Notes: generated from the sequence alone by a model not told the origin. A stretch of DNA of 64,000 bases from Spirochaetia bacterium (GCA_029975555.1 JARKOY010000074.1:62001-126000), one strand, 5' to 3'. Counted from the first letter of the stretch, positions 9,581 to 20,069 are shown. A program made the numbers and translations.

Positions 9581-9601
9581 ACGTGAGATAAAATCTCACG
9601 T
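9581..9601. promoter_or_regulatory. Inverted repeat ACGTGAGAT-AAA-ATCTCACGT, candidate MerR operator
   Basis: Perfect 9-bp arms with 3-nt spacer between divergent merR and BMP-transporter genes. Confidence 0.6.
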
Positions 9602-9671
9602 CAACTTTTACGGCAGGTAAGATTTTTGACACACTTCTCTCCTGCCAGCGCTCTCATCCGAGGAGGATTCT

Positions 9672-10676
9672 ATGCGTCGCTCCATCATCGCATCCATTAT
9701 CGCCATTGTGGCAGGTACCGCGCTTTGGGGACAAGCCCCCCGCATCGGTGTCTTCATCCCAGGCGCACGCGAAGGCAGTCCCATCTACGACACTCTGGCG
9801 AAGGGAGCCGAGCGCCTGGTCTCTGAGATTCCCGGCGCAAGCGTCAGAGTCATCGAAGCCGGTTTCAACCAGGCCGAGTGGGAAGAAAAGCTCACCTCCT
9901 TCGTGGCCTCAGGGAAATTCGACCTGGTCATCACCTCGAACCCTTCCATGCCCGAACTCATCAATAAGATTTCAAAGAGCTTCCCCAAGCAGAAATTTAT
10001 CTGTCTCGACGGGTACCTCGCGGGCAATCCTAACCTTTACACCGCACTCTACAACCAGCTCGAACAGGGCTACGTAAACGGCTACTTGTCGGGTCTCGTC
10101 TCGATCTCCGGCATGAAAGGGACAAATCCAGACAAGAAGGTAGGCATGATCATCGGCCAAAACTATCCCGTAATGGACAAGATGATCATTCCGGGCTTCA
10201 CCCAGGGGCTGAAGGCGGTCGATCCCGCCTTCCAGCTCGACATCCGCGTGCTCGGCAACTGGTACGACGCGGCGAAGGCAGCCGATTTGAGCCGCAGCCT
10301 CTATGCGGGCGGCGCCGACGTGATACTGCCGATCTGTGGCTCAGCGAGCCAGGGCGTGGTCAAGGTCGCCCAAGAGGTCGGCAAATACCTCGTGTTCTTC
10401 GACGATGACGAATTTGACCGTGCGCCGCAGAACATCCTCGGCTGTGCGGTGCTCCACCAGGAAGAGCTCGCCTACCGGAGTCTCAAGGCGGCCGTCGAGG
10501 GCAAACTGCCCTTTGGCAAGGCGGAAGTTGTGGGGATGAAAGAAGGCTACATCGAATTTCTGGACAAAAATCCTGCATACATCAAAAACGTACCGGAATC
10601 CATCCGTAAAAAGGTGGAAGCAGTGATTCAGGCGATCAAGTCCGGTCAGCTTACTTTCCAGGTGCCTTCGCTGTAG
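9672..10676 (+). CDS. BMP family (PnrA-like) ABC transporter substrate-binding protein
   Basis: Signal peptide then IGVFIPGAREGSPIYDTLAKGAERL and BMP fold motifs; adjacent ABC transporter genes. Confidence 0.87.
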   Translation: MRRSIIASIIAIVAGTALWGQAPRIGVFIPGAREGSPIYDTLAKGAERLVSEIPGASVRVIEAGFNQAEWEEKLTSFVASGKFDLVITSNPSMPELINKISKSFPKQKFICLDGYLAGNPNLYTALYNQLEQGYVNGYLSGLVSISGMKGTNPDKKVGMIIGQNYPVMDKMIIPGFTQGLKAVDPAFQLDIRVLGNWYDAAKAADLSRSLYAGGADVILPICGSASQGVVKVAQEVGKYLVFFDDDEFDRAPQNILGCAVLHQEELAYRSLKAAVEGKLPFGKAEVVGMKEGYIEFLDKNPAYIKNVPESIRKKVEAVIQAIKSGQLTFQVPSL

Positions 10677-10677
10677 A

Positions 10678-12240
10678 ATGCTGCCCATGACTGCAGTCAG
10701 GATGCGCGGAATCTCGAAACGCTACCTGCCCTCCGGGGTTCACGCCAACGACGGTGCAGAGCTCGTGGTCGAACGAGGCAGCATCCATGCGCTGGTGGGA
10801 GAAAACGGCGCTGGCAAGACCACGCTCATGAAGATTCTTGCCGGCCTCGAGCTGCCAGACTCCGGCGACATCGAAGTCGACGACAAGCCCGTGCGGATAT
10901 CGTCCCCTGCACGCGCTCGTGCGCTAGGGATCGGTATGGTCCACCAGCATTTTCTCATGTTCGACGAGCTGAGTGCGGCGGAAAACATCTTTTTCGGACT
11001 CGAGCCGGAGCGAAGGCCGCGCATCCTGGGCTTGCTGGGCATCGTCGATTCGGTCAAGCTCACTGAGCGAGCAATGACGTTGGCACAGGAATACGGTTTT
11101 GCGGTCGAACCTTCGGCCCCGGTCGGAACACTGAGCATCAGCAGCCGTCAGCAGGTCGAAATTCTGCGCCAGCTGGCCGGCCAGGTGCGCATCCTCATTC
11201 TCGACGAACCTACGTCCGTGCTCACCGAACAGGAGACCGAAACGCTCTTCGAAAAACTTACAGACCTGCGGCGCATGGGGCGTACGATTCTGCTTGTGAC
11301 ACACAAGATCGACGAAGTGATGCAGATTGCGGACAGGGTGACTGTCATGCGGCGCGGGAAGACGATCGGCACCTACGACACAGCCTCGATCTCCGCGAAT
11401 GAGCTCGCCTGTCTGATCATGGGCACAACGCCTCACGGAGAAAGCATGCTTCATGCCGCGCCTCATGCTGCGGGTCCCTCGGTGCTCCGCATCGAGGGTC
11501 TGTCTACCCGCCGAAGGCATCAGGGAGGAACAGGCCTTTCGGGACTTGCCTTCGATGTCCACGGTGGAGAAGTGCTCGGTATCTGCGCCCTGAGCAGCAA
11601 CGGCTTGGACGAACTCGAGGACGTGCTGGCCGGTTTCCTCGCGCCCACCGCGGGGACCTGCCTCTTCTGCGGGCATCAGTTCGATGCCCGGAGGTTCCAC
11701 GAATACCGGCGGCTCTTAAAAGAAGGGAAAATCGCATATTTACCCTCCGACAGAGTCCGCCGCGCCGTGGCGCTTTCTCTCCCCGTGATGGACAATTTCA
11801 TCGCGCTCGACCGCCGCATGTATTTCGCCAGAGGTTGGATCCGTTCGGCGCTCGCGAAACGCGCCACCCAGGAGGCCATCCGTGGCTTCGATATCTCCGC
11901 CAGGGCAGAGCAAACGACGGCAGAACTCTCGGGAGGGAATATCCAGAAATTGGCCGTCGCGCGGCTGTTCTCGAAAGAGCGTCCCGAGCTGTTCGTCCTC
12001 TGTGAGCCGACCTGGGGCCTCGACATCCGGTCCGCAGAGCAGGTGCACGACAGAATCCAACGCGCCAGGGATGCCGGATCGGCCGTGCTGCTCCTCTCTT
12101 CCGATGTCGACGAGATTCTCAGGCTCTCCGACCGAATCATGGTACTCTACCGAGGAAAGCAGGTGGCCCTCCTCGAAAATGCAGGACAGGTGAACCGAGC
12201 CCTGATCGGAGAATATCTGCTCGGGATACGGAGCGCATGA
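10678..12240 (+). CDS. ABC transporter ATP-binding protein with two nucleotide-binding domains
   Basis: GENGAGKTTLMKIL Walker A, LILDEPTSVLT Walker B, second LSGGNIQK signature. Confidence 0.93.
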   Translation: MLPMTAVRMRGISKRYLPSGVHANDGAELVVERGSIHALVGENGAGKTTLMKILAGLELPDSGDIEVDDKPVRISSPARARALGIGMVHQHFLMFDELSAAENIFFGLEPERRPRILGLLGIVDSVKLTERAMTLAQEYGFAVEPSAPVGTLSISSRQQVEILRQLAGQVRILILDEPTSVLTEQETETLFEKLTDLRRMGRTILLVTHKIDEVMQIADRVTVMRRGKTIGTYDTASISANELACLIMGTTPHGESMLHAAPHAAGPSVLRIEGLSTRRRHQGGTGLSGLAFDVHGGEVLGICALSSNGLDELEDVLAGFLAPTAGTCLFCGHQFDARRFHEYRRLLKEGKIAYLPSDRVRRAVALSLPVMDNFIALDRRMYFARGWIRSALAKRATQEAIRGFDISARAEQTTAELSGGNIQKLAVARLFSKERPELFVLCEPTWGLDIRSAEQVHDRIQRARDAGSAVLLLSSDVDEILRLSDRIMVLYRGKQVALLENAGQVNRALIGEYLLGIRSA

Positions 12241-13271
12241 TGAGGGCGGAGAGAGAACTTCAAAGTCCTGCAAGAGTCGTGCTTGCCGTGGGCGTCTCGA
12301 TCGCCCTCGCGGCAGGGGTGCTCGCACTGTTCAGTCAGGACCTCGGCAGCGCACTCGCCCAATTCTTTCTCGAGCCGTTTTCGAATCGCTATTTTCTGGG
12401 CAACTATCTCGCAGACGCCGTTCCTCTCATGATCGCAGGCCTCGGGGTTCTGATCGCGTTTCGTTCGAAGAACTTCAACTTGGGCGGTGAAGGCCAACTC
12501 TACGCCGGCGCCCTCGCCGCAGGCCTGATCGCGCTGCGCGTGCCTGCAGGGACTGCCCCCGTTGTGGTCTGGATTTGGGTAGCGGTGGCTGGGGCGCTCA
12601 CCGGCGCCGCGATCGGGGCCCTCTCTGGCCTGCTGAAGGCCTTCTGGCGCGTCTCAGAGATGATCTCTTCGTTCCTCATCTCGGCCATCGTCATCAACGT
12701 AAGCGACTTTTTCATCACTGGCCCCCTTCAAGACCCGGCCAGCAATTTTCAGACGACGCGCCAAATTGTCCCGCAATTCCTTCTTCCTAGAATACTTGCA
12801 CCTTCGAAGCTCGACGTTTCCCTCGGCCTTGCCATTGTCCTCATTTTGGTCTTCATGGTGGTAGCCAAGCGTACGAGAGTGGGCTTCGAGCTCAGAATCT
12901 GCGGGGAAAACGAGGAGTTTGCGCGGTACTGCGGCATTCCGGTCGCCGCCTACCAGGTTGCAGCGATGGCAGTGTCAGGCGGCCTGTATGGACTCGCCGG
13001 CGCGCTCCTCGTCATCGGGCCCCAGGGCCGAGTGATGCGCGGCTTTTCCTCGGGCCTCGGGTGGAGCGCCATTTCAGTGGCCCTCCTCGCCCAGGGGAAT
13101 GAGGCGGGAGTTGTGCCGGCAGCACTCTTTATTGCCTTCCTCAGCACAGGTTCGGATCATGTCATGATGGGCTCGGGGGTTCCTTCGGAGATCATCTCGA
13201 TACTGCAGGCAGTGGCGATGTGCTTCATCAGTGCGGGTGCCCTGCCTCGCTTTCGGCGGAGGCAATCATGA
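12237..13271 (+). CDS. ABC transporter permease (BMP/nucleoside type)
   Basis: Hydrophobic; FRSKNFNLGGEGQLYAGAL motif of this permease family. Confidence 0.9.
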   Translation: MMRAERELQSPARVVLAVGVSIALAAGVLALFSQDLGSALAQFFLEPFSNRYFLGNYLADAVPLMIAGLGVLIAFRSKNFNLGGEGQLYAGALAAGLIALRVPAGTAPVVVWIWVAVAGALTGAAIGALSGLLKAFWRVSEMISSFLISAIVINVSDFFITGPLQDPASNFQTTRQIVPQFLLPRILAPSKLDVSLGLAIVLILVFMVVAKRTRVGFELRICGENEEFARYCGIPVAAYQVAAMAVSGGLYGLAGALLVIGPQGRVMRGFSSGLGWSAISVALLAQGNEAGVVPAALFIAFLSTGSDHVMMGSGVPSEIISILQAVAMCFISAGALPRFRRRQS

Positions 13272-14155
13272 GCGACAGGGCGATGATTTTTGTCGACATC
13301 CTGAAATATACGGTCGTCGCGGCCACACCCCTTCTGTATGCATCGATCGGAGGCCTCTTTTCTGAACTCGCCGGAATGCTCAACATCGCGCTGGAGGGGC
13401 TCATGGGCATCGGCGCATTCTTCGGCATGGCCGCAGCAGGACTCAGCCACAACGTATTCATCGGAGCCGTGGCCGCCATAACTTCTGCTGTCGCAGCGTC
13501 TCTGTTGATGGGCGCCGTGACGATACGATTCAGGGCCAATGTTTTCATTGTGGGGCTCGCCATCAACCTGCTCGCCGGAGGCGTCACCACGGTACTCTCG
13601 CAGCGGTGGTATCACACCAAGGCCGTCGTCGCGTTCAGCCTGCCAGCGCCTCTCCCGGCCTTCCCTGCGGCACTCGCGCAGATACCCTTCGTCGGGCCCA
13701 TTCTCTTCTCTCATTCGGTGCTCACGGTGTGCGCGTGGCTCTGGGCCATCGGGGCCGCCTTCATCATCAGAAATTCTCGGCATGGTATCCGTATTCGGGC
13801 CACGGGGATGAATGCTCAGGCGGTGTCGGTCCTAGGGTATTCGCCAGATCGCGCCCGGGTAGCGGCGATGATCTGGTCAGGTGTCGGCAGTGGCCTCGGA
13901 GGCTTTGCCTTGGGACTGTCGATCTCAGCCTTCGTGCCGAATATCGTCTCGGGCAGAGGGTGGATCGCCCTCGTCGCCATCTATCTCGGCCAGAAAAAGC
14001 CGCTCTGGATCGCCGCGTCGTGCCTGCTCTTCGCCTTCGCCGAGAGCCTGTCGAACTACGTTCAGGGCTTCTCATCGATTCCGCCCCTGCTCGTACTCGC
14101 CCTTCCCTATGCGGTCACGCTCGTCTCGCTGATCGCCGCAGGCAATAAAAAATAG
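13268..14155 (+). CDS. ABC transporter permease (BMP/nucleoside type)
   Basis: TPLLYASIGGLFSELAGMLNIALEGLMGIGAF; ATGA overlap with upstream stop. Confidence 0.9.
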   Translation: MSDRAMIFVDILKYTVVAATPLLYASIGGLFSELAGMLNIALEGLMGIGAFFGMAAAGLSHNVFIGAVAAITSAVAASLLMGAVTIRFRANVFIVGLAINLLAGGVTTVLSQRWYHTKAVVAFSLPAPLPAFPAALAQIPFVGPILFSHSVLTVCAWLWAIGAAFIIRNSRHGIRIRATGMNAQAVSVLGYSPDRARVAAMIWSGVGSGLGGFALGLSISAFVPNIVSGRGWIALVAIYLGQKKPLWIAASCLLFAFAESLSNYVQGFSSIPPLLVLALPYAVTLVSLIAAGNKK

Positions 14156-14170
14156 CTTTTTAGGCTCGCT

Positions 14171-14818
14171 CTAAGTAGGCACCCCCAACTCCTCCAGCAC
14201 CGAGGCTATCTCGTACACTGTCCTTATTCGACGGTAGGGCAGAGAGGCAAAGCGGTCCATCTCATCTTTGAGCACGGCCTTGCCGCCGAGATCCACGTAG
14301 CCCTTCACATATTTCGGCAGGTCATCGACGAAGAGCGTCTCTTCCAGAGAAAAACCGGCATCGTGCAAGACGCGCAGATATGCATCTGGATTTGGTTTCC
14401 CAACAAGATTGTTGAAGCGGATGTCGTAGACGCCGATAAAGCAATCCGCAATGCCAAGCCTCTTCAGCACGCGCGCCGCATGCTCGCTGGGGGCGTTCGT
14501 CAACACCGCCTTCGGAAGCCGGATTTCATTGAGCATGAGTCTGAGCACGTGATCGGGCTCGAGACAGTCCTCTTCACCCTCAGGATGAATATACTGAAAA
14601 TACCTGTCAGGCTCAGTAAAGCCTTGTTCGCGCATGAGCCACTCGAGCGTCGTGCCGTAGGGTTTCGCATGTTCTCGACGGAACCGCACCGCCTCATGAA
14701 ACGGAAGGCCGAACATTTCGGCGATAAACTGGTTCATGCGCTGGGCAACGCCTGTCTCGAGCCCGGTCGCTTCGGAATAAAGGGTGTTGTCGAGGTCGAA
14801 AAGAAGAGCGCGTATCAT
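14171..14818 (-). CDS. HAD-superfamily hydrolase (pyrimidine 5'-nucleotidase-like)
   Basis: LLFDLDNTLY motif I, VLTNAPSEHA motif II, FVDDLPKYV motif IV. Confidence 0.85.
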   Translation of the reverse strand: MIRALLFDLDNTLYSEATGLETGVAQRMNQFIAEMFGLPFHEAVRFRREHAKPYGTTLEWLMREQGFTEPDRYFQYIHPEGEEDCLEPDHVLRLMLNEIRLPKAVLTNAPSEHAARVLKRLGIADCFIGVYDIRFNNLVGKPNPDAYLRVLHDAGFSLEETLFVDDLPKYVKGYVDLGGKAVLKDEMDRFASLPYRRIRTVYEIASVLEELGVPT

Positions 14819-14931
14819 TGGTTATGTAGTATCATGGAGCGGCCTCTGAGAACAAGTTGGAAGAAATCAACCTAGACGCCGCGATGAAGCTATGGTATTT
14901 TAGAAAGGTAGATTATCAAAGGGAGCGGCTC

Positions 14932-15660
14932 ATGATTCCGATTGGGGATGACAACTCCGGACAGCGGGGAAAGGCTGTCGTGACCTGGACACTTATCGGG
15001 CTCAACGTGCTCGTCTTCGTGTTTCTGCAGAAGTTTGCGCTCGACGACTATGCGACGCTGGCGCTCGCCGCGATTCCCGAAGAGATTCTGTCGGGACACA
15101 GGCTCTTCACCCTCATCACCTGTCAATTCACGCATGCAGGGTTCATGCACCTCGTCGGCAACATGCTGTTTCTCGGCATCTTCGGCGACAACATCGAGTG
15201 CCGCATCGGCAAACTGCGATATACGCTCCTCTATGTCATCTCCGGCACGATAGGGATACTGTTGCAGATTCTCTTCGCCGCCATGGCTGGCGGCGGCGCC
15301 CTTCAAATGCCGCTCGTGGGCGCCTCTGCGGCGATCTCGGGCATACTCGCCGCATACCTCGCCCTCTTTCCCGGCAACAAAGTCGTGGTGCTCCTCTTCT
15401 ATTTCATACCCACGGTGCTGTCCGCCTGGCTGGTGATCGGCTTCTGGTTCTTTCTGCAGGTGCTCGGCGGACTCTCCGGCCTTACGAGCCTTCAGGACGG
15501 AGGCACGGCCTACTTCGCCCACATCGGCGGATTTTTGAGCGCCTACGTATGGGCAAAGACATATAAACGAAAAGAGCTCAAGCTCATCTACGCGCGGCGG
15601 CGGAGAAGAAGGATCTCCGGCGATTCTGACGGCTTCCTGTGGTGGATCGTCGACGACTAA
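14932..15660 (+). CDS. Rhomboid family intramembrane serine protease
   Basis: THAGFMHLVGNMLFL, GASAAISGILAAYL (catalytic Ser), AHIGGFLSAY; start at MIPIGDD after GGGAG. Confidence 0.9.
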   Translation: MIPIGDDNSGQRGKAVVTWTLIGLNVLVFVFLQKFALDDYATLALAAIPEEILSGHRLFTLITCQFTHAGFMHLVGNMLFLGIFGDNIECRIGKLRYTLLYVISGTIGILLQILFAAMAGGGALQMPLVGASAAISGILAAYLALFPGNKVVVLLFYFIPTVLSAWLVIGFWFFLQVLGGLSGLTSLQDGGTAYFAHIGGFLSAYVWAKTYKRKELKLIYARRRRRRISGDSDGFLWWIVDD

Positions 15661-15666
15661 TGAGCC

Positions 15667-16440
15667 ATGACCGAACGACATGAGCGCCACAGGGGGCTGT
15701 TTCTCCATGCGAGGGACACGGCCAGAGGCGACAGAATCGTCGATTTTTTGTGTATTGAAGGACTTCTGCCGCTCTTTCTCTTTGGGGGCCCCAAAAGTTC
15801 GCTGCGGTCTGCGGCGACGCCCTTCGTGTCCGCGGAGATCGAGACCTACCGCGACAGACGAAGCGACTTTATAAAGCTCTCTGGGGTCAATATCCTTGAG
15901 ACCTACGAGGGCATTCAAAAAAGCTTCTCGCACATGCAGGCTGCAAGCGGAGCTGCAGAGTTCGTTCTCCACACATCCGCGTTCGGAGGAGAATACGGGC
16001 AGGCGCTCGCCATGATGACGAGCCTGCTCCGCGAACTTGCAGCCATCGATGAGGAACACGCCGGGCTCGCGCTCCACGCTTTTCTATGGAAGGCGCTCGT
16101 GCCGCTGGGCCTTGCCCCCGACACATCCGCATGCGAGCGCTGCGGCAGACCATTTTCAGAAAAAGGAGCCCTGCCAGGCAAACTCTTGATGGGCGAACAC
16201 AGCCTTCTGTGCGCATCCTGTGCCGAGGAGCGCAAGAGGCTGGGCTTTCCGGCCTCAGCGATGCTCTGGTTCGACGCAGAGGCCCTCCGCTGCCTCCACG
16301 CCGCCCTGCAGCTTTCGTACGGCGAGGCCGCCCAGACGATGGGCGCCTCCAGAGCATCTTCCAGCGTCAAGGCAGTGATTGAGTCGCTGGCAGAATCCGC
16401 CGCGGAAGGACCCTTGCAGAGCCTGCGGCTCTTCCACTAG
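15667..16440 (+). CDS. DNA repair protein RecO-like
   Basis: RecO-like length and layout with CERCG...LLCASC zinc finger. Confidence 0.65.
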   Translation: MTERHERHRGLFLHARDTARGDRIVDFLCIEGLLPLFLFGGPKSSLRSAATPFVSAEIETYRDRRSDFIKLSGVNILETYEGIQKSFSHMQAASGAAEFVLHTSAFGGEYGQALAMMTSLLRELAAIDEEHAGLALHAFLWKALVPLGLAPDTSACERCGRPFSEKGALPGKLLMGEHSLLCASCAEERKRLGFPASAMLWFDAEALRCLHAALQLSYGEAAQTMGASRASSSVKAVIESLAESAAEGPLQSLRLFH

Positions 16441-16524
16441 TGCTTTTATATCGTCCAACTTTGAAGTAAAATGGAATTTTGTGGCGATATTATCTATGAT
16501 ACAGGAAATCAGGAGAACTGTTGG

Positions 16525-17835
16525 ATGAGAGCTGTCGACATCATCATGAAAAAACGTTCAGGAGAAGCCCTCAATGATGAAGAAATACGGTTTATCGTCG
16601 AAGGTTATGTGAGAGGAGACATCCCCGATTACCAGGTCTCCGCCCTTTTGATGGCAATATTTTTCCGCGGCATGACTCCGGAGGAAACGGCGACGCTCAC
16701 GGAAGCGATGCTCGATTCCGGGGATCGGATGGACCTCTCCGGCATTCCCGGGCCATTCGTGGACAAGCATTCGACGGGGGGCGTCGGCGACAAGATTTCC
16801 TTGCCGCTCGCGCCCATGGTGGCCGCCTGCGGCATCAAGGTGCCGATGATGTCGGGCCGTGCCTTGGGACACACAGGCGGCACGCTCGACAAGCTCGAAT
16901 CCATCCCAGGCTACGTGACGGCCCTTGAGCTCGCGGCCTTCAGAAAGGGCCTCGCCGAGGACGGCTTTGCCATGACCGGACAGACTGCGCGCGTAGTCCC
17001 TGCGGACAAAAAACTCTACGCGCTCCGGGATGTGACCGGAACCGTGGAATCCATACCGCTCATCACGGCCTCAATTCTCTCCAAAAAGGTTGCGGAAGGC
17101 GCCGAAGGCATCGTATTCGACGTCAAATGCGGTTCAGGAGCCTTCATGAAGACCTTCGAAGATGCAAAGGCGCTCGCCAAAAGCCTTGTGGCGACGGGCA
17201 CGGCGATGGGCAAACGCGTCGTCGCGGTGCTGACCGACATGTCCCAGCCCTTAGGATACAAGGTCGGCAATTTCCTCGAAATAGAGGAGACTCTCGATTG
17301 CCTCGAAGGCAAGGGCCCCGACGACGTCATGGAACTCGTCTACGGTTTAGGTGCATGGATGCTGGTGCTCGGCGGTGCGGCCAAAGATGTGGACGAAGGA
17401 CGAGCCCGCTGTGAAGAGGCCATCGTGTCCGGAAAGGCGCTCGACCTGTTCTACCGCAACATCCTCAGACAGGGCGGCAGTGTCAGCGAGCTGCTCGCGC
17501 GCAGAGGCACATGGCGCTCCGAATTTTTCCGCGAAATCCGTGCGGACAGGGATGGCTTCATCGCCTCGGTCGATGCGCTCAAGATTGGCCTTGCGGGAGT
17601 CCACCTCGGCGTCGGGAGAAACCGCACCGAAGACAACGTCAGTCCAACCGCAGGCTTCATCTTCGAAAAAAAACGAGGGGCCTATGTCAACAAAGGCGAG
17701 GTCATCGCGGTCGCATACGGCAAGGACTGCGAGAGCCTCGAGTCGGCCGAGCCCCTCGCCGCCAGCGCCATATCGATATCTGATGCTGCCCCGGACTCAC
17801 CACCGCTCATACTCGAGGAAATTACAGCCCAATGA
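16525..17835 (+). CDS. Pyrimidine-nucleoside/thymidine phosphorylase
   Basis: MRAVDIIMKKRSGEAL, VDKHSTGGVGDKISLPLAPMVAACG, MSGRALGHTGGTLDKLE. Confidence 0.95.
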   Translation: MRAVDIIMKKRSGEALNDEEIRFIVEGYVRGDIPDYQVSALLMAIFFRGMTPEETATLTEAMLDSGDRMDLSGIPGPFVDKHSTGGVGDKISLPLAPMVAACGIKVPMMSGRALGHTGGTLDKLESIPGYVTALELAAFRKGLAEDGFAMTGQTARVVPADKKLYALRDVTGTVESIPLITASILSKKVAEGAEGIVFDVKCGSGAFMKTFEDAKALAKSLVATGTAMGKRVVAVLTDMSQPLGYKVGNFLEIEETLDCLEGKGPDDVMELVYGLGAWMLVLGGAAKDVDEGRARCEEAIVSGKALDLFYRNILRQGGSVSELLARRGTWRSEFFREIRADRDGFIASVDALKIGLAGVHLGVGRNRTEDNVSPTAGFIFEKKRGAYVNKGEVIAVAYGKDCESLESAEPLAASAISISDAAPDSPPLILEEITAQ

Positions 17836-19982
17836 AGTGGACAAAAAAAGAGATTGACCCTGCGCTTGTCCGTGACATAGCCCGCCGCTATCAGATCGAC
17901 ACCCTGACGGCTTCAATTTTCGTGCGGAGAAACCTCACCGAGCCGGAACAGATTCGGTTTTATCTCGAAGATGACCTTCAGCTGCTCTACAATCCATTCC
18001 TCTTCGCTTCCATGGAAGACGCAATCGACCGCATCCTCACGGCGCGCGAAGAAGAAGAGAAGGTGCTCGTGTTCGGCGATTCCGACACCGACGGCATCAC
18101 ATCGACTGTACTTATGACCGATGCGCTCAGGGACTTCGGACTCGAAGTGTTTCAGAAGGTGCCCGAGGGCGAAGAGCCTTACGGTCTGTCGAACGCTGCG
18201 GTCGACTTTGCCGAACAACATGGCATACGCCTCATCATCACGGTCGACTGCGGCATCTCGAATCACGAAGAGATCGCCTATGCGCGGCAAAAAGGCATCG
18301 ATGTCATCGTTGCGGATCACCACCACCTCCAGGCGCCGAGTCCGCCAGAGGCCATCGCCGTGCTCGATCCGAAACTTCCTGACTCCGGCTATCCGTTCCG
18401 TGACCTGTCGGGCTGCGGCGTCTGCCTCAAACTTGCACACGCCCTCGCGATCGCCCGTCTCGGTATGTACAAAGAGCCTCTGGCTCTCCTCTATGGAGGC
18501 GTGGAGACCGGTGCCCCCGAAACAAAGCCGACGACCGTCATCGAGGCGGTCAGGCTCGACAACCTCATCGAGACTTCCCGTCTGAGGATATCCTCCGGCC
18601 CCGAGGGCTCCTTGCCCTCCGACACGCTCCAAAAACTCGAAAAATTTCTCCGGGGACGCATCATTATCTCATGGAACAAAAAAGAAATCGGCCTCTTTTT
18701 TAGGGAGCACTTCAACGGCGGCGTCGACCTCGACGTCATGGACCTCAGTCAGCTTGTGGGCGCGTTCTGGCCCGGCATGGCAAAGAGCTCTCTTGCAGAA
18801 CTCATGCAGGCATCCAGAATGAAAAAATACGCCCGCGAGGCCCCGACAGCCCTCGATACAGTAAAAAACATCTTCGGCGCCTACATTCTCCAAGCCCTTC
18901 AGTCTCAGGGACTGCTCACCGAACGCATGTTCCAACTGGCCGCACTCGGCACGATCGCCGACCTCATGCCCCTTAAAGATGAGAACAGGCTCATTGTGCG
19001 TAGAGGCATCGAGGGCATCAACAGAGCGCCAACAGGCGGCATCCGCGAGCTCAAACTGAGCATGAATCTCGCACGACCGCTAGGAGCCATCGACATCGCA
19101 TGGCAGATAACGCCCACCCTCAACGCGGCGGGACGGCTGGGCACCCCAGGCCTTGCGCTCAACCTTCTGCAGGCCGACACGGTCGACCATGCCATGGAGG
19201 CGGCCTCACAGCTCATTCAGGCCAACACCGAACGCAGGCGCCTTGGGACTGAAGGTTGGGACATCGTCCGCGACAAGCTCAACGAGAGCCTTGCGCAACA
19301 CGGTGGAAAATTCGCGGTCGTGGGAAGCGCGGAGATAAAAACCGGCATCACGGGGCTCCTCGCCTCGCGAGCGGCAAATATGATGAAGGTGCCTGTGATC
19401 GTCGCAGTTTTTAAAACCGACGGGACCTGCACCGGCTCGATACGCGGGGCTGCATCCTTCCCCCTCACCAAGCTTTTGGCCTACTGTGCGGACCTCTTTT
19501 TGGATTACGGAGGTCATGACTCCGCCGCAGGCTTCACTCTTAAGACAGAGCAATGGCAGGCCTTCCTGATCAGGCTCTCGGAGTTCATGGACCACACGGA
19601 ATACAGCGCAGAAGAACCAGAACTTGCCATCGACGCAGAGCTACCGCACGCCTATGTGACGCCCGAACTTCTCGAGCTCTGCCGCCGCTTCGAGCCTTTC
19701 GGAGAAGAGAACGACCCGCTTGTTTTCTGCTCAAAGCGAGTCCCCATGATCGACGCACAGATTGTTGGCAAAAATGGCAAGAGCCACCTCAAGCTCACCC
19801 TGGACTTTGGCGCCTACAAGTGGCCCGCCATGCTCTGGGACGGCGCCGAACGCCTCGAGCGTGACTTTTCATTCCGCAATAAGGACAAAGTCGACATTCT
19901 CTACAAAGTCACCACAAACTACTGGAACGGAGAGGAACGCCCGCAGATAGAACTCTACGACATTCGTCGCACCGAAGACTAA
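17832..19982 (+). CDS. recJ: Single-stranded-DNA-specific exonuclease RecJ
   Basis: VFGDSDTDGITSTVLM, DCGISNHEEI, ADHHHL (DHH family), DYGGHDSAAGF (DHHA1). Confidence 0.93.
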   Translation: MKWTKKEIDPALVRDIARRYQIDTLTASIFVRRNLTEPEQIRFYLEDDLQLLYNPFLFASMEDAIDRILTAREEEEKVLVFGDSDTDGITSTVLMTDALRDFGLEVFQKVPEGEEPYGLSNAAVDFAEQHGIRLIITVDCGISNHEEIAYARQKGIDVIVADHHHLQAPSPPEAIAVLDPKLPDSGYPFRDLSGCGVCLKLAHALAIARLGMYKEPLALLYGGVETGAPETKPTTVIEAVRLDNLIETSRLRISSGPEGSLPSDTLQKLEKFLRGRIIISWNKKEIGLFFREHFNGGVDLDVMDLSQLVGAFWPGMAKSSLAELMQASRMKKYAREAPTALDTVKNIFGAYILQALQSQGLLTERMFQLAALGTIADLMPLKDENRLIVRRGIEGINRAPTGGIRELKLSMNLARPLGAIDIAWQITPTLNAAGRLGTPGLALNLLQADTVDHAMEAASQLIQANTERRRLGTEGWDIVRDKLNESLAQHGGKFAVVGSAEIKTGITGLLASRAANMMKVPVIVAVFKTDGTCTGSIRGAASFPLTKLLAYCADLFLDYGGHDSAAGFTLKTEQWQAFLIRLSEFMDHTEYSAEEPELAIDAELPHAYVTPELLELCRRFEPFGEENDPLVFCSKRVPMIDAQIVGKNGKSHLKLTLDFGAYKWPAMLWDGAERLERDFSFRNKDKVDILYKVTTNYWNGEERPQIELYDIRRTED

Positions 19983-20042
19983 AATCGAGGGTAATGATGG
20001 GAACAGGTACAGCACCCTACTCCACGCATGCGGCGTACAAGC

Positions 20043-20069
20043 GCCCACTCAATATCGAGTGGGCTTTTT
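20043..20069 (+). terminator. Rho-independent terminator
   Basis: GCCCACTC-AATATC-GAGTGGGC followed by TTTTT. Confidence 0.85.

Noticed and set aside
14890-16077. 395-aa minus-strand ORF opposite rhomboid and RecO-like genes
   Set aside because: Shadow ORF; no motif, and the opposite strand has clear catalytic motifs.
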